A stretch of 64,000 bases of DNA from Bisporella sp. PMI_857 (lineage: Eukaryota > Ascomycota > Leotiomycetes > Helotiales > Helotiaceae). Below, piece by piece: positions 49,466 to 61,933 of the stretch (positions within the stretch are counted from its first letter, which is position 1; every line of letters begins with the position of its first letter). The notes beneath the pieces were generated by a model. The model did no database searches, was not told where the DNA came from, and was given only the letters and a program-made list of their open reading frames with translations. The DNA lies in assembly GCA_021307315.1 (NCBI GenBank), contig JAJSPD010000004.1, positions 1,054,001 to 1,118,000 of the forward strand. Reading direction: 5' to 3'. Position numbers and translations under genes: made by a program.

Positions 49466-50516
49466 ATGCGCAAAATGTCTTTAATAACTACCTTTGCGAA
49501 TTTCATATCCGGCGGAATCTTCGGCGCATCACTTACTGCTGCAGGCGTCTACTCGCCAGCTGTCATCGTAGGACAAATGAAGCTCACTGATTTTCAGATG
49601 CTGAAGACATTTATAACTGCCAGTTTAAGCAGCGCGTAAGCTATCTCTCAATATAGCTTTGTAGTATGACTGACGCACATGAAGTGTTGTGATCTTCCTG
49701 GCTAGAAAACTCTCGCTATCAGGCTCCACGGCTCGTCGACCTTCTTCTCTTAGCCTCGTCAACGTATATGATGGCAACATTTTGGGGGGGCTCCTTATCG
49801 GACTGGGGATGATCTTCACAGGCGCCTGCCCAGGGACAGTTTTCCCACAGTTCATTCTCGGGATCCCCTCCGCGCCATACGTCTTACTCGGCGGGCTTAT
49901 TGGCGGGATTCTTTTCACCATACTCAAACCACACCTACCCTCGCAGCCATCCTCAGAAAATAAGAAGTACACTATCCATGGAAAGGCCAATATTTCGGAA
50001 GGGTTGGGAGTATTTCTTTATGAAGCCTTCGGCCTCGCTATCCTCCAAGCAACCAGGCTTTACTTCCCTGAAAGAGGAGCAGGCTTCGTACAACCTGTAA
50101 CAGGTGGTCTCCTGATTGGATTAGCACAAGCATGTCACATCATATTAACAGGCAATACCCTCAATGTTTCAGGCGCTTATGAACAGCTCGGCGCTTTCTT
50201 CCTCTATCTCCTTTCTTCACCTAACTCATCCCGTCCGGCCCTCAGGTCCGTGATCTTTGCTGCTGGTGTTCTAGCAGGAACCTGGACCATAAGCCATGTC
50301 ATATACATCCCCCGCGCGGAAGTACCTGAAGTGATTAATCGTATTGGAAAGGCAGGCTGGATACTCGGCGGTATCGCGCTGAGCTTTGGAGCGAGGATAG
50401 CTGGAGGCTGCACGAGCGGACATGGTATTAGTGGTATGGGACTGTTAGGCATTAGCAGTTTTGTGAGTGTCGCTGCTATGTTTGCAGGCGGGATTGTCGG
50501 TGCTGTCTTTTTATGA
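49466..50516 (+). CDS. YeeE/YedE-family sulfur (thiosulfate-type) transporter
   Basis: Two exons, 49466-49635 and 49685-50516, give 333 aa of mostly hydrophobic helices. The family's repeated Gly/Cys motifs are present: GLGMIFTGACPGTVFPQ (around residue 100) and, in the second half, RIAGGCTSGHGISGMGLL. A further Cys lies in LAQACHIILTG. In bacterial YeeE such conserved cysteines pass thiosulfate across the membrane, so sulfur-compound uptake is the family-based inference. The start at 49466 (MRKMSL) or Met4 at 49475 are both possible. It lies 1.2 kb downstream of the small membrane protein on the same strand. Confidence 0.88.
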
Positions 50517-51970
50517 GTTTGCGTTACTCAATTAGCACAGTATGGCGTTCCTGAGATAACACAGCTAAGGCTGGTTGCGTTGCAGTAAGAAATCCAACTG
50601 GCGCGATCAATCAGCTCCCAGCTCTCTCCTAGAAGCTCTACAAATAGAGTTAGCGCTGGCGAAACGGCACTTTCATCTGCCGTGAATCGAATGCGCAGGC
50701 CCATCCGTTATTTGTCACCTAATATAATCTACACTCTGGGCGAATCCTACCAAGCAAGAAAACAGGAAACACTAATTCAGTTGGTATACGGTTCATGAGA
50801 CAGGCAATTTTTATTGACGCTTACGTTGATTTACGATAAAGTAGTGCTAGAGTTCCCGTTCCTGATATTGACCTAGATGGACAGCAATACAACAATACAG
50901 CATACTATGTAATGCAGAGGAAATTCGACCCACATCTCCGTTGACCAGCAGATTCTATTTTGGAGTTGTTGCACATAAGTCAAATCAACAATGGCCACAA
51001 ATGCGTCGATAATTTCGTTGATTTGCCTGTCTGGTCTTCTCCTGCGGCTGAAAGTTGAAGAGAAGAGGAGCAGAGGCTTAGGAGTCTAGTAGCACAAGGC
51101 ACCAAGATACGGCTGAGTTCCAATCTCGTAAAACAGTAATATGTCTGCCGTGAATAGCACACAGGGCTCATCGAAGCTACAGCTTGTCATACCTCCCCTT
51201 CCGGCTATCCCTGCAGCTCTCAACTTCCGCACTTGTCGCTTCTCGGAGATCATAGTAGTGATGGATTTTACCTCTAAACCACAGATGAGCCCATGGAGTA
51301 TCTTGCCATTGATGTTCATATTGAATCTAGAAAGAAAGATGGGTTAGCCAGCAGGTGTCGCAGACGAGGTGCAGGTGAAAGACAGACGGAACACATTAAC
51401 CAGTAAGCTTTGTTCACATCTGCCAATGAAATCGTGGGCGATTAGACCGGTTTTCACTGCCATTCAAGGGTATTTTTTAGCGGAAACTCATGCCTTGCAA
51501 ACGTTTGACCACGGTAAAGCCACTGTGGTCTGGATTTGGTTCAGGGAAGGAGGACCGCAAAGCTTAAGCACAGCTACTGGCCAGTCGTTGCAGGCAGATA
51601 GGCAACTAAAGGCTATTCAGGTCCCATATTGTCAAACAGGAATTTTACGTAGATGGATGAGAACTTGTTTGGTGCTCCAATAATCAATGGTTCACAAGAT
51701 CAATAGCGGACATGCGTCCTTCTGTCACTCTCCGACCCTTTATAATCAGCACCCATACCAAGAAATCATCTGGGTGTATCCTCATGAATGTAATATTGGA
51801 CCACTAGCTAAACAACGTGTATCCAATCATCAAATCTTTGCGGTGCAAGGCAAGCGCAGAGCTTAATCATAAAACCTTCCCTGGAAGGCGCCTTCATTAG
51901 CTAATGCCACACGGTGGCTTTTGAAATCGAAATTGGCTACACCACTGGGGTGTTTACTTGTAGGATAACC
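50517..51970. other. Intergenic, convergent 3' ends
   Basis: 1.45 kb between the transporter and the AA9 gene, which converge here. No gene supported; the frames present lack structure. Confidence 0.4.
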
Positions 51971-53265
51971 TCAAAGGCATTGCGAGTAGTATGGGTTCTG
52001 TACCTGGCAGGTCGATCCTGAGACACATGTTGTGGAACCTGTGAAGTTGATCCCACCACTATATATTTGTTAATATGACTTGGAATGTTTGGATGAGGTG
52101 TAGCACTTACCATTGTCCCCACTTCGCAACAGCTACTCCCGTAGGAGCGGTGCAGGAGCCCGAAGTAGAAGGCTTGACAACAGTGGCGAAGGTGGTAGCT
52201 GGTCTAGTAGCAGAGGCAGCAGGCCGTGTAGCGGAAACAGCAGGTTGAGTGGCGGATACAGCTGGTCTAGTAGTGGACACGGCCGGTGCAGTTGTTGAAA
52301 CAACTGGCGCCGCGCTTGCCTTCGAAGCAGTGCTCGATACAACCTTGCTGCTTGAGGCTGGAGTGGTTCCGCTGGACGCTCCGTTCCAAACAGCGGGGCC
52401 GGGGATGGAATAGCTGCTGAACGAACCGTAGAGGTTGAAGTGAACTCCGGGGTCGCTGTAGCTGTATGCTCCTGGGATAGCAACACCAGTAGGGAGAGTC
52501 TGTATCAACGATCAGCAAGAGTCTGTGACATCGGAACATGTTAGGTGATGTGTATTAAGTGCTTACAGTGCTTCCTCCAGATGTGACCTCAATCTGCACA
52601 CACTCCATGTAGAATTGGGCCCCACGGGCAGGGTTGACATCAAAGGTTGAATCAGACTCATGGAGTGCAATGATTTCAGGACGGAGGAGATATTTGCCGG
52701 CGGCGAGGCCTGACGGGAGAGTGACTGAGTGTTTGCCCTTGTTGGCAATAAGAGTTGTCACAGCCCAGGTACCATCTTTGAACCCGTCCTCGGCAAGTTT
52801 AACCCAAACATCACCCGCTCCATTGGATGAGGTGGGGGCAATATATGTTAGGACGGGACCCAGGTGCGACTGATTTGCGTATTAGATTATGTTTTACCAG
52901 CACGTACGGAAAACTCACCGGATCAATGATATCGTCTCCGGCGGAATTGTCGTTATGGTGCCACTCGAATGTGATCTAGTGAATATGAGCGAAAGTGAAC
53001 ACGCATCGGCATATAGAAGGACTTTGACCTTATCACCTGCAGCAACAGTGATGGTCTTCGCTGTAGCAGCATTGTTGACATTGCACGTCAAGCCTGTGGA
53101 CGTAATATCCTTGATGGGGCTGTTGGAAGGTGGGGATCGAATGTATCCCGAGGCGCTGTTTCCAACACCTTGGTCGACATCATTGACGTAGATGTTCCAG
53201 ATGGTTGCATGAGCAGCAACGGATGAAGCCAGAGCGGCACTGACGAGAGCGGATGTGAATCTCAT
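51971..53265 (-). CDS. AA9 lytic polysaccharide monooxygenase with C-terminal CBM1
   Basis: Copper enzyme that oxidatively cuts cellulose and related glucans outside the cell. Five exons, 53265-53029, 52975-52919, 52869-52567, 52499-52111 and 52058-51971, give 357 aa. Signal peptide residues 1-18 end SSVAA, leaving His19 as the copper-binding N-terminus. The second His is in FEWHHND (85/86), and the axial Tyr185 with Gln183 is in AQFYMEC. A ~120-residue Ser/Thr/Ala linker with PAVSTTR-like heptads leads to a CBM1 (KWGQCGG, then [18 protein letters not shown]). The CBM1 is split by the last intron. Unspliced RNA would read TGG TAA there and lose the CBM. The second exon is 57 nt and carries the His motif. 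Confidence 0.95.
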
Positions 53266-55215
53266 TATGTGAAAAGATTTGGAATATCTGGATATATATC
53301 AAGAAGGCTGTGGAAGTAGCAAAGATCTAAAAGACAACGAACGTAAATTTGTTTATACAAGAAGTAGAATAAATGAATGTAATGTCTTGACCAAAGACGT
53401 AGGTAGAGAACTGCTAGAGTTGACTGAAGAAGGGAAACACTCTCTTGAGGAGTTACAGCTGTATTTAACATCGAACCAGTCTCACCCAAACCGCCCACCA
53501 TTCGGCGTCAGGAGATTGACCACTTTCACTCTGTCAGCAGAAACATATTATTGCAGGAGGAGCCAACTGTTCCGAGGCATCCCCAAACGTTGCTGGGCGG
53601 CCATTAAGATGTGAGAGCCGCATTTAGGGGACGTGCGTAACCACCGTGGCGGGTCAAGCAGTGTGAACCTGGCAACGGCAGCGGCAGCGACTGGTGGAAC
53701 AATGCTGCCAAGGACAAAACACTCTATCTGCCAGAAATGGCTGCGTGGGCTAGAGTGTGGTGTTGTGGCACAGGCAACGAGCCTCCCATAGATCTTATTA
53801 TCTTGTTAGACAGGGCTCGTTCAAATGAAGCGTCCCGAGATGGAGAATCTGGTTGGGTGTGGCCGCGATATGCGATTTTGCGTTCTGTAAATCCGCTAAC
53901 TTTGAGACAACCAACAGAAATGACATACCACCAACATGTTTGGAGGTAATGAAACAGTCGGGATGTTTCTTTGGGAGTTGGTGCTATACGAAATTATTCT
54001 GGCCAGAGCTGTGCTTGCTTCTCTGTCGTGCCACTTTCCTACCGGGAGGATGACAAGTAGCTGGAAGATGATACCACCAAGCTGAGTAGAGTGATATATG
54101 CAAGACATTAAGGGGCTGCATATCCAACACGACAGCAATAGGCAGCACAAATAGAGGGCAATGCGCTCGAATTAACTTGTGGCCTAAAGATGGAAATATC
54201 TAGAGAGATGGACTTTCAACATTCTGCGAGGGTGGTGATATGGGCATCGCCTTCGAATCATGCTCATTGATCCGTTGAGAAGAATTCGAACTGTCTTGTC
54301 CTTCTATGCAGGTTGAGAAACGAGAACGATGGTGTCGTCATCTGGGTTGAGATGTGAATTTTGACATGCAATTTCAAAAATTCCTGTAGTCCGAAATGTC
54401 TGGCATGTTTCAATGGTGGGTCAACAAATGGGGACCTTCCCAGCCAAGCCCGCATTGCTTCTCGCTTGAATAGGGGAAGGATCCACACTGGCTCGTGGGT
54501 GTATCCTGATTATTTGAAAATCAACTTTTGCTCTGCTCTATAGACAGGCATAGTTGGACAGTCCGAAAATCATGAGTACTCCGATGCACCTCGCGAATTC
54601 TTGAAAAGCCCGGAAGAGGAGGCACTGAGGATGTTTATGCCGCATGTGAAAGAGCTTAAAGTTGTTTGTGTAGCAAGAAGAGATGAGGTCGAGGAACACT
54701 CTGAAGAGAAATTCCCATATACCTTTAGCCATTTAGCTCCTCGCCAGCTTCTAGGATTGTCCTCGAAATAAGTTAATACCATAACCCTGGCAGTGAACAA
54801 GATCAGCTAGAGCAGAGATGATACATTAACCACATGTCCGGAAGAGTATTTAATTAGCCAGTATTGAATGTTATCCTTGAAAATAGATACCTAACACCTT
54901 GAATATAGTATAGATATAGTAGGTTTTGTACAGTAGTAGAAGCAACACGCAGTATCATAACCGTATGGCTAGGTTGGTGTTTCATTCCAATATATCTAAA
55001 CGGAATTGTGGAGACAAAATCAACTCCATCTTGAAGAACAGTTTACTCCCAACATGCCCGCTCAAATCCTGAATATCCTTCCCACGTCCCAAACCATCAA
55101 CGCCGCATCTAGTGAAGATTTATGCACCTAGTTTATTGGTCTTAGACCCAAAGCACAACTCCAAACTAAAGTCAGGTTCGATATCATCATGCTAAGACTC
55201 GCTAATACTCGTAAC
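53266..55215. other. Gene-free region upstream of AA9
   Basis: 1.95 kb between the AA9 start and the DOA4-like stop. It should hold the AA9 promoter. No other gene or repeat could be supported; I could not identify reliable carbon-control sites by eye. Confidence 0.4.
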
Positions 55216-58200
55216 TCATCTTTGCTTCGTTCTCTTCAAGAAAAGCATTACTAGACGTCCGCCTCTGTCCTTATCTCCGTATTCAGGGCCTCTCTGATTG
55301 AATTCCGGTGTACGACAATCGTTCCACAGAGTCCAACTACGGACCTTGTCCGTTTGGTCTAGATGTCGTACAAGGCTGACATAATGACCGCTTCCAATGG
55401 TCTGGCCACGATGGAAGATTGCTGCGTAGGCTTGGTAAATGTATGGGCGTTGCATTCCCCGGAGGTCTTCCGTCTGATCTCCTGCAGGGAGATCACCTTG
55501 ATGCGCACTATACGGTGTTAGGTCTATTCGGTCTGAATCAAACCCACCAACAGTTGCGTTGTTGCGCTGCACCCCTCCCACAGTTGGGGAATAAGCAAAT
55601 CGTTGCATATAGAGCACCAAGTAGTCTGGCATATAGCTTAAATTGACAAAGGTCTGAAACCCAGCCACCTTGTCCTTACAAGGTAGGCAGGTAAGTCGTG
55701 CCTCATTATCACCCTCCTCCTTTTGAATAAAGTTCTGAGCAAGGACATCTCCTAGTGAGCAGTTTGTGGATGGCAATACAATGTTTAAATAGTTAAACGG
55801 CTCCCAAGATCTGTGGATATGTTTCGGATCATTGGGGCAGATGTGTTGTCGCAGTCTTTGGCCACGGAATATATCGGCAACTTCCGATTGCTGTGAACCC
55901 TTCTCAAGCCTCCATTGTTCGGCAGAAGATTGATGAAGCAGCTGTTGACTCCGCGCCCATTTGGACTCATCGTCATTGAGCTGCTTCTGTTGATAATCCG
56001 GCTGATCTCGTGCCGTATTCAGCTCATCCAGCATTAGATCCATGATAAAACCAAAGAGCTCTGAGACATCCTGTTGTTGGGAACCTCCCAATAAGGATTC
56101 CTCTGGAGGAGATACCATTCGATGTGCGACCTTGAGATAACCCTGTTCATCGTAATTAGTAATGACTTTGAGATAACTTGATCACCTACCCAGAATATGT
56201 TCGGTGCTACGTTCTCATAAGAACCAGAGGTCATAGAGTGCATCGTCTTTTTGAGAGCTAAGGTCATTCTCTGTGCCATATTTTCGTCCTTCCAGGTATC
56301 TTGCGAAGGTCGGCATGCTGGAGCTTCAGTAAAGCTTTTAGGCCTTGACGGAACGGGCTTTGACTTATGACTCCAATGCAGAAGGAAATTTCGAAGGGCC
56401 TCAGTAGCACATAGACACTGTAGTATTGCATTGGCATAACAGCTGGGGCCATAATTAAACAGTCCTGTTGCGAAAGGTGTGAATCTAGGGTTTGTGATCG
56501 ATCCTGGACCAGAACCTGGAAGCATTGTATAAGCAGAAGACGGCCCTTTCTCAGAAACCCCGCTTGATCTCTGCCTAGGCAGAGCTGGAGGTGGTCGTGC
56601 TGGAGGGTGACTGAATATGTCGATTTGATTATTGTAGTTTGGTACAATTTCTTTAGAAGTCATTGATTCCGGGACTGGTGGGTAGTTACGGAGAAATTCT
56701 TCCGTAGATCTGGCATAGCTGAACTCTTCAGAGTCCTCTCCAGCAACTGTAGATCCTTTGCTCTCGGAAATAATCGCATCACGATTGCTTCCGTCGTTTT
56801 TCAGAATTGGCCTAATATTTTCAAGTTGGCTAGATCTAGTCTTCGGTTGCAACACTCTGTTGTTTTTTGCAGATGTAATAAAATTACTGGTATTGGATGA
56901 TCGCAGAGAAGACGCACCCATGATATCTGTCCATGCTTCAAGGCCACCATAGAGTAGCTTTGGTGGCAATTTGGACTGTTTCTCGTATCCGAACTCGTAT
57001 ATAGCTTTGACGAAATTCTGTAAATAAGTGCCACCGCTTTGGCTCGCACTTTTTGGGGATGTCAAAGAGACTGAAGATTGATCATAAAAAACAATCAAGT
57101 CGTACTGATCCCTTTGATGGTAAAGATCCTGCTCGGCATCTGGAGACAAAACCAGCTTTTCCTCAAGCTCATCCGCAGACAGGCCATGTTCCTGGAGAGT
57201 GATTGGCTCAACACAAATTATAGACGAGGCTAAGATATGTCCATGATCAAATTCTGCGCGTGTCCGCACATCAACAAGCAAAGTTCGAAATCCCTGAGAT
57301 CCCAATTTGATGTAGTCAACAAGTTCTCCTGCAGTGACAGTCTCGCTATTGTGAGCGATCCTTGGCATGTTCGCTTTAGCTATGGTCTGAGAATAGCCAC
57401 TGGAAGGTGCAGTGTGACCGTAGGAAAAATAGTTGTCTTGCTTCGATTCAGATATACTAGGCGTTCGAGCAACCTTTGAGACCGGCGGCGCTGAGCCAAA
57501 TTTACTATTTCCAAGGTATGACAAACTGCGAGGAGCACTTGAAGGGAGGTGCGTTGTAGCTGGATCCGAGCTCAATGAAGGGCTATATATGGCATCAGGC
57601 GGCCTTGGCATCTCTGGTATTTGTGTATCTAACGTAGGTTTGGCGCGAGGTTCTTTGAGTTTCGGCGATGCAGTGGGCATTTCCCAAGGCCCTGGTGGCC
57701 GGGTCGTCGTAGGGAATCTTCCAGATGGAAGCCCAGATAATGGCGATTGATGTGTAGTAACTGCGGATTCCAAGCCTGTGATCGATTGAGTTCGGATTCG
57801 AGGATCTTGTTTTAGACTAGGTGACGTTGGTGAGCTTCTTAAAGCTGCAAATCTCGCTGCAAGCTCCGTCTGATGAACTGGTGAGGTCTTTTCTCCTACT
57901 GGTGTGCTATTGACTATGGTTTTGCCATGCAATGCTTGTCGCTTTGGTGGCACCTGTGGTGGCGCTTTTTTTGGCCGCTTGATATCATCCGAATCAATTG
58001 TAACGTTTCCATTGGTAATGGGTTGAGCCCGGGAGTGCGAATTTCCTCTTCCACTGACTACCGTCTTTCCTTGACCATTTTGGTGTAGTTCCAAGCTCGA
58101 CTGCACCCCATTGCGCGCATTGTTCTCTCTGATGGCTTCTTGCATTATAGGCACCTTCTCTGACTGTGACCTCAGTCTTTTCAAAAGTCCTACGTATTCC

Positions 58201-58589
58201 CGGTTGAGTTCTGACTTGTCGGCCACCAGAGTAGGATATTCTTGATTTCCCGGAATGAACTCTGAAGCAATAATCGAAGCCTTTAGATGTGCCTCATATG
58301 CTTTGTCAGGCCGCCGAAAGTCGAAGTCAGTATCAGCACGCTTTGCGAACGCTTCTGCATGGCTGATAAGTCGTCGGATGGACGCATTTTTGTCGATATC
58401 GTCAGGCCGTGACAGATGGGTCAAGTCTTCTAAATGCAGATACACCACGCCAGCAGCCTTTGTATTTTCGTTTCCTTTCAAGCTCCCTATCGCATCACTT
58501 TTTATAGTCCTTTCAGGCTCGACTGGCCCTCCCCAATTGACAGTAGTTGGCCGAGAAGGGAAGGGCCCGTTTGTTGCAGAAGGACTCAT
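55216..58589 (-). CDS. DOA4: DOA4-like ubiquitin-specific protease with rhodanese domain
   Basis: Two exons, 58589-56190 and 56142-55216, phase 0, give 1,108 aa. An N-terminal helical region (residues ~40-150) resembles the USP8/MIT-like domain. A long Pro/Ser-rich linker with PPQVPPKR follows. The rhodanese-like domain (~420-550; TLLVDVRTRAEFDHGHI) has VFYDQSS at its active loop and no Cys, so it is inactive as a sulfurtransferase. The peptidase starts GLFNYGPSCYANAILQC with Cys717 and ends with GSGHYVSL (His1053) and LWNDCR. The box reads GPSC where most USPs have GNTC. The family recycles ubiquitin from cargo at ESCRT complexes before vesicle budding. Head-to-head with VPS27, an ESCRT-0 subunit. 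Confidence 0.86.
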
Positions 58590-59404
58590 GCCAGCTCCAA
58601 GTTAGCAGAGCAGACGTTTCAGTATTTCATGGCGAAATATGGTACAATCGCAATGCACAAAATCAACGACAGTCGATAATTGCTCTGCAATTTCTGATAG
58701 GAACAGCCTGGAATATAGTGCTCAGAATGAAGGTTGTGATCAAGTGGAACAACTATACAATTAGAATAAAACAGGCGCTTTGTTAGATTTCTGGACACTA
58801 GAAAAGCGATCTGATTGTCTGTTTGCGTTTATTGTTGTCTTTATTCTCGTTCTTGGGTGATGCCGGATTCATTTCTCGAGGACTATGTGCCACTATGTAT
58901 CTTTGTCACCAGGCTGTGGATGTCATTTGGCAAGGCAGTGTGGCGCTAGCAGCAAGACTACGTATGGGTAAAATGAATGCAAGGTCAAGATAAAGTTGGC
59001 GGTGAGCGGGGCGGGCAGAGCGGACGACTTGGATGACTAATCGTGGCTCATAGATCCAGGTCCCGCCACCAGACTTCCGGGTCATAGAAGCTCTGCCTAC
59101 ACAGCAACCTGAACCACCAGCACAACGGTTTGAGCATCACTTAAATCATACACAAATCACGCAATATCCATCTTCATATATCCAAAGCAAAGTATCCAAC
59201 CTCAATCCTACTCTCTCCCTCGGCCCTCAAGAAACTAAGGCCAACGTCACAAATCATCCTGCCCTGATACTGCCTGGAGCTATTTGGTCTCGCACTGGCG
59301 CACAAAAGCACTGTTCCTAAACCTTTTCGAGGAATACTCGGACTACAGGCTTTGCTCTCAGATACACTGTTGAGAACTACTCTTGAATCTATTATTATCT
59401 CAAA
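58590..59404. promoter_or_regulatory. Shared divergent promoter, DOA4-like / VPS27
   Basis: 815 bp between the two starts. The VPS27 side is pyrimidine- and CA-rich, like a leader (59120-59400). No gene of its own was recognised. Specific sites could not be named. Confidence 0.5.
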
Positions 59405-61933
59405 ATGGCAGGGTGGTTTTCTTCCTCCTTGCAGATAGATGAACAGGTTGAACGCGCGACGGGGAGCAGTCTGTAAGATATCTCCAAATCTCACGTTTTT
59501 CTGTATACCGTACTGACCACAGCTTAGCGAGGATATCGCGCTTAATCTCGAGATTTCCGATATGATACGCTCAAAGACTGTGAATTCAAAAGATGCTATG
59601 CGGTCGCTCAAACGTCGCATAGGCCACAAGAACCCTAACACCCAATTAAGTGCGCTAAATGTAAGTTTACTTAAAACTTATGGCACTGGTCGGTGCTAAA
59701 TATCTTCAGCTTACAGACACTTGCGTAAAGAATGGTGGCTCTCACTTCCTAGTCGAAATTGCCTCTCGTGAATTTATGGACAATCTCGTCTCCCTCCTCA
59801 AAGCATATGGTGGCGCTGCGGTAAATGACGAGGTGAAAAATAAAATATTAGAGTTGATTCAAACATGGGCCACAGCTGCGGAAGGTCGACATGATCTCTC
59901 ATATATTGGTGAAACATACAACGGCTTGCAGAGAGAAGGGTTTCAATTTCCACCTAAAGTCAGTGTTGCAAAAAGTATGCTAGACAGCAGTGCGGTAAGA
60001 TAAATTTTATGCCATTTTTGTGATTAATCAAATAGGCTAACTCATATTATTGCAGCCCCCAGAATGGACTGACTCCGACGTTTGCATGCGTTGCCGAACA
60101 GCATTTAGTTTCACCAATCGTAAACATCATTGTCGAAATTGCGGGAATGTATTCGATCAGCAGTGCTCTAGTAAACTCTTGCCACTTCCTCATCTGGGCA
60201 TTCTACAGCCGGTGAGGGTCGACGATGGCTGCTATATAAAATTAACGGATAAGTCTTCCAAAGGTGGTTCTTTTGCAAATGATCGGTCAGCGGCGAAGAC
60301 GACAACACAATCATCTTCAATGCAACCACGAAGCGCAAGAGTGGATGACGGATTTGATGAAGACTTGAAGAGGGCACTCGCTATGAGCCTTGAAGAGGTA
60401 AATGGTCATTCTAGTGGAGGCTTGGTTCCTCAATCTAAAACCGAGCAAACATCGAGTACAAACGAGAGACCATTGAATAAAGGAACCTCCAATTCAACTT
60501 CGGTCCCAAGCAAAAGTGTCGAGGAGGATGATGATGACTTGAAGGCCGCTATAGCAGCTTCTCTTGCAGATATGGAGGAGCAGAAACAAAAACATACTGC
60601 CACTATCAAGGCACAATCGAATTCCAGAGGAGGCTCTACTGGAACATCTTTATCTACCAGAAATGATTTTGAACTCACACCAGTCGAAGCAGAAAATATA
60701 AACCTCTTTTCGACTTTGGTGGATAGATTACAGACACAGCCTCCTGGTACAATACTACGTGAGCCTCAAATTCAGGAGCTTTACGATAGCGTCGGTGCCC
60801 TTCGTCCGAAACTTGCAAGGACGTATGGAGAGACTATGAGTAAGCATGGTAAGTAATTTTGAGAAATTACCTTCTATTTAGTCTAACTAAAATTAGATAC
60901 GCTACTGGACCTGCACGCCAAGCTATCTACTGTCGTACGCTATTATGATCGTATGTTAGAAGAGCGGCTTTCAAACACTTACAACCAGCATACTATTGGG
61001 GGTTACAATCTTCCAACCCAAAGGACAAGCTCTGGCATATACCCCTCAATCTCATCGAATGGCCCCAATGGAGTGGAGAGCTTTTACACTAGTAATGGAC
61101 AACCTGAAACATATACCCGCCCACAATCGACATATTACGCTCATCCCCAACAACAACGCTCTGCTTACGACAAGAGGGCTTCTGTTTCCAACCCTGGCTA
61201 TCCAGCCGCAGATCAGGTAGTTGACAGTTACAGTCACTATCCCCCTCACTCTCAACATGGTCAGCCCCAAGGTGTTGGAACTCGGTTAAATAATGATGTT
61301 CCCCAAACTCCTACCCCAGCGAATCCAGGCTTCTCAGCACCAGACCATCGCAATGACAATCACAATCAATATCAAGCTCAGCATAACCAGTCCCAGCAAC
61401 TTCATAGCGCTACTCCTTGGAATGCGTCAGGGACAACACCAGTGCCTTACGCTAATCAGTCATCAGCTTATACTTTGGAGAACCCAATGAAGCAAGAGAC
61501 CCCTCTCAACCAATCTTCGCAACCTCCTTCGAATTATGCAGTCTCAGAGTCGGCTTTAACGCCACCTGCTGAGCCGCATCAGTCATTCTATTACAACAAA
61601 CAATCGCACCAAGCTCCAGTGCCACAATCAATCGACCAAAAGCCACAATACCCACCCACACAATCGCCACAGCAATTCAAATCAGCAGTCTCTCAAAAAC
61701 TATCACCCCCACAAAACTTTACACAACAATCAGCACCAATACAGACACCCTCTGGGCTCTCAGCTCATCATCAGCCATCATATTGGCAGGCTCAGCCGCA
61801 AAACCCACCCATGCCACAAGGCTGGCAACCTCAAGGCACATCTTCCAGTGGATATACACAAGACTCGTTTCCCTCAGCTCCTCAACATGCTCCTCAACAG
61901 AAGGTTGTAGAAGAGAGTCTCATCGAACTTTGA
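59405..61933 (+). CDS. VPS27: Vps27, ESCRT-0 ubiquitin-cargo receptor
   Basis: Sorts ubiquitinated membrane proteins at endosomes and recruits ESCRT-I. Five exons, 59405-59472, 59528-59660, 59710-59994, 60056-60848 and 60897-61933, give 771 aa. The VHS domain (residues ~1-150; [34 protein letters not shown]) is followed by a FYVE zinc finger (~165-225) with [10 protein letters not shown] and RKHHCRNCG for PI3P binding. Two ubiquitin-interacting motifs follow, [15 protein letters not shown] and [15 protein letters not shown], then the helical GAT-like region and a long Gln/Pro-rich tail. The protein ends ESLIEL, a clathrin-box-like terminus. The acceptor at 59527 was preferred over the one 5 nt upstream because it restores LEDIAL. 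Confidence 0.95.

Noticed and set aside
52113..52298. Repeated Ser/Gly-rich plus-strand frame
   Set aside because: Antisense of the AA9 Ser/Thr linker heptads, not a separate gene or repeat element.
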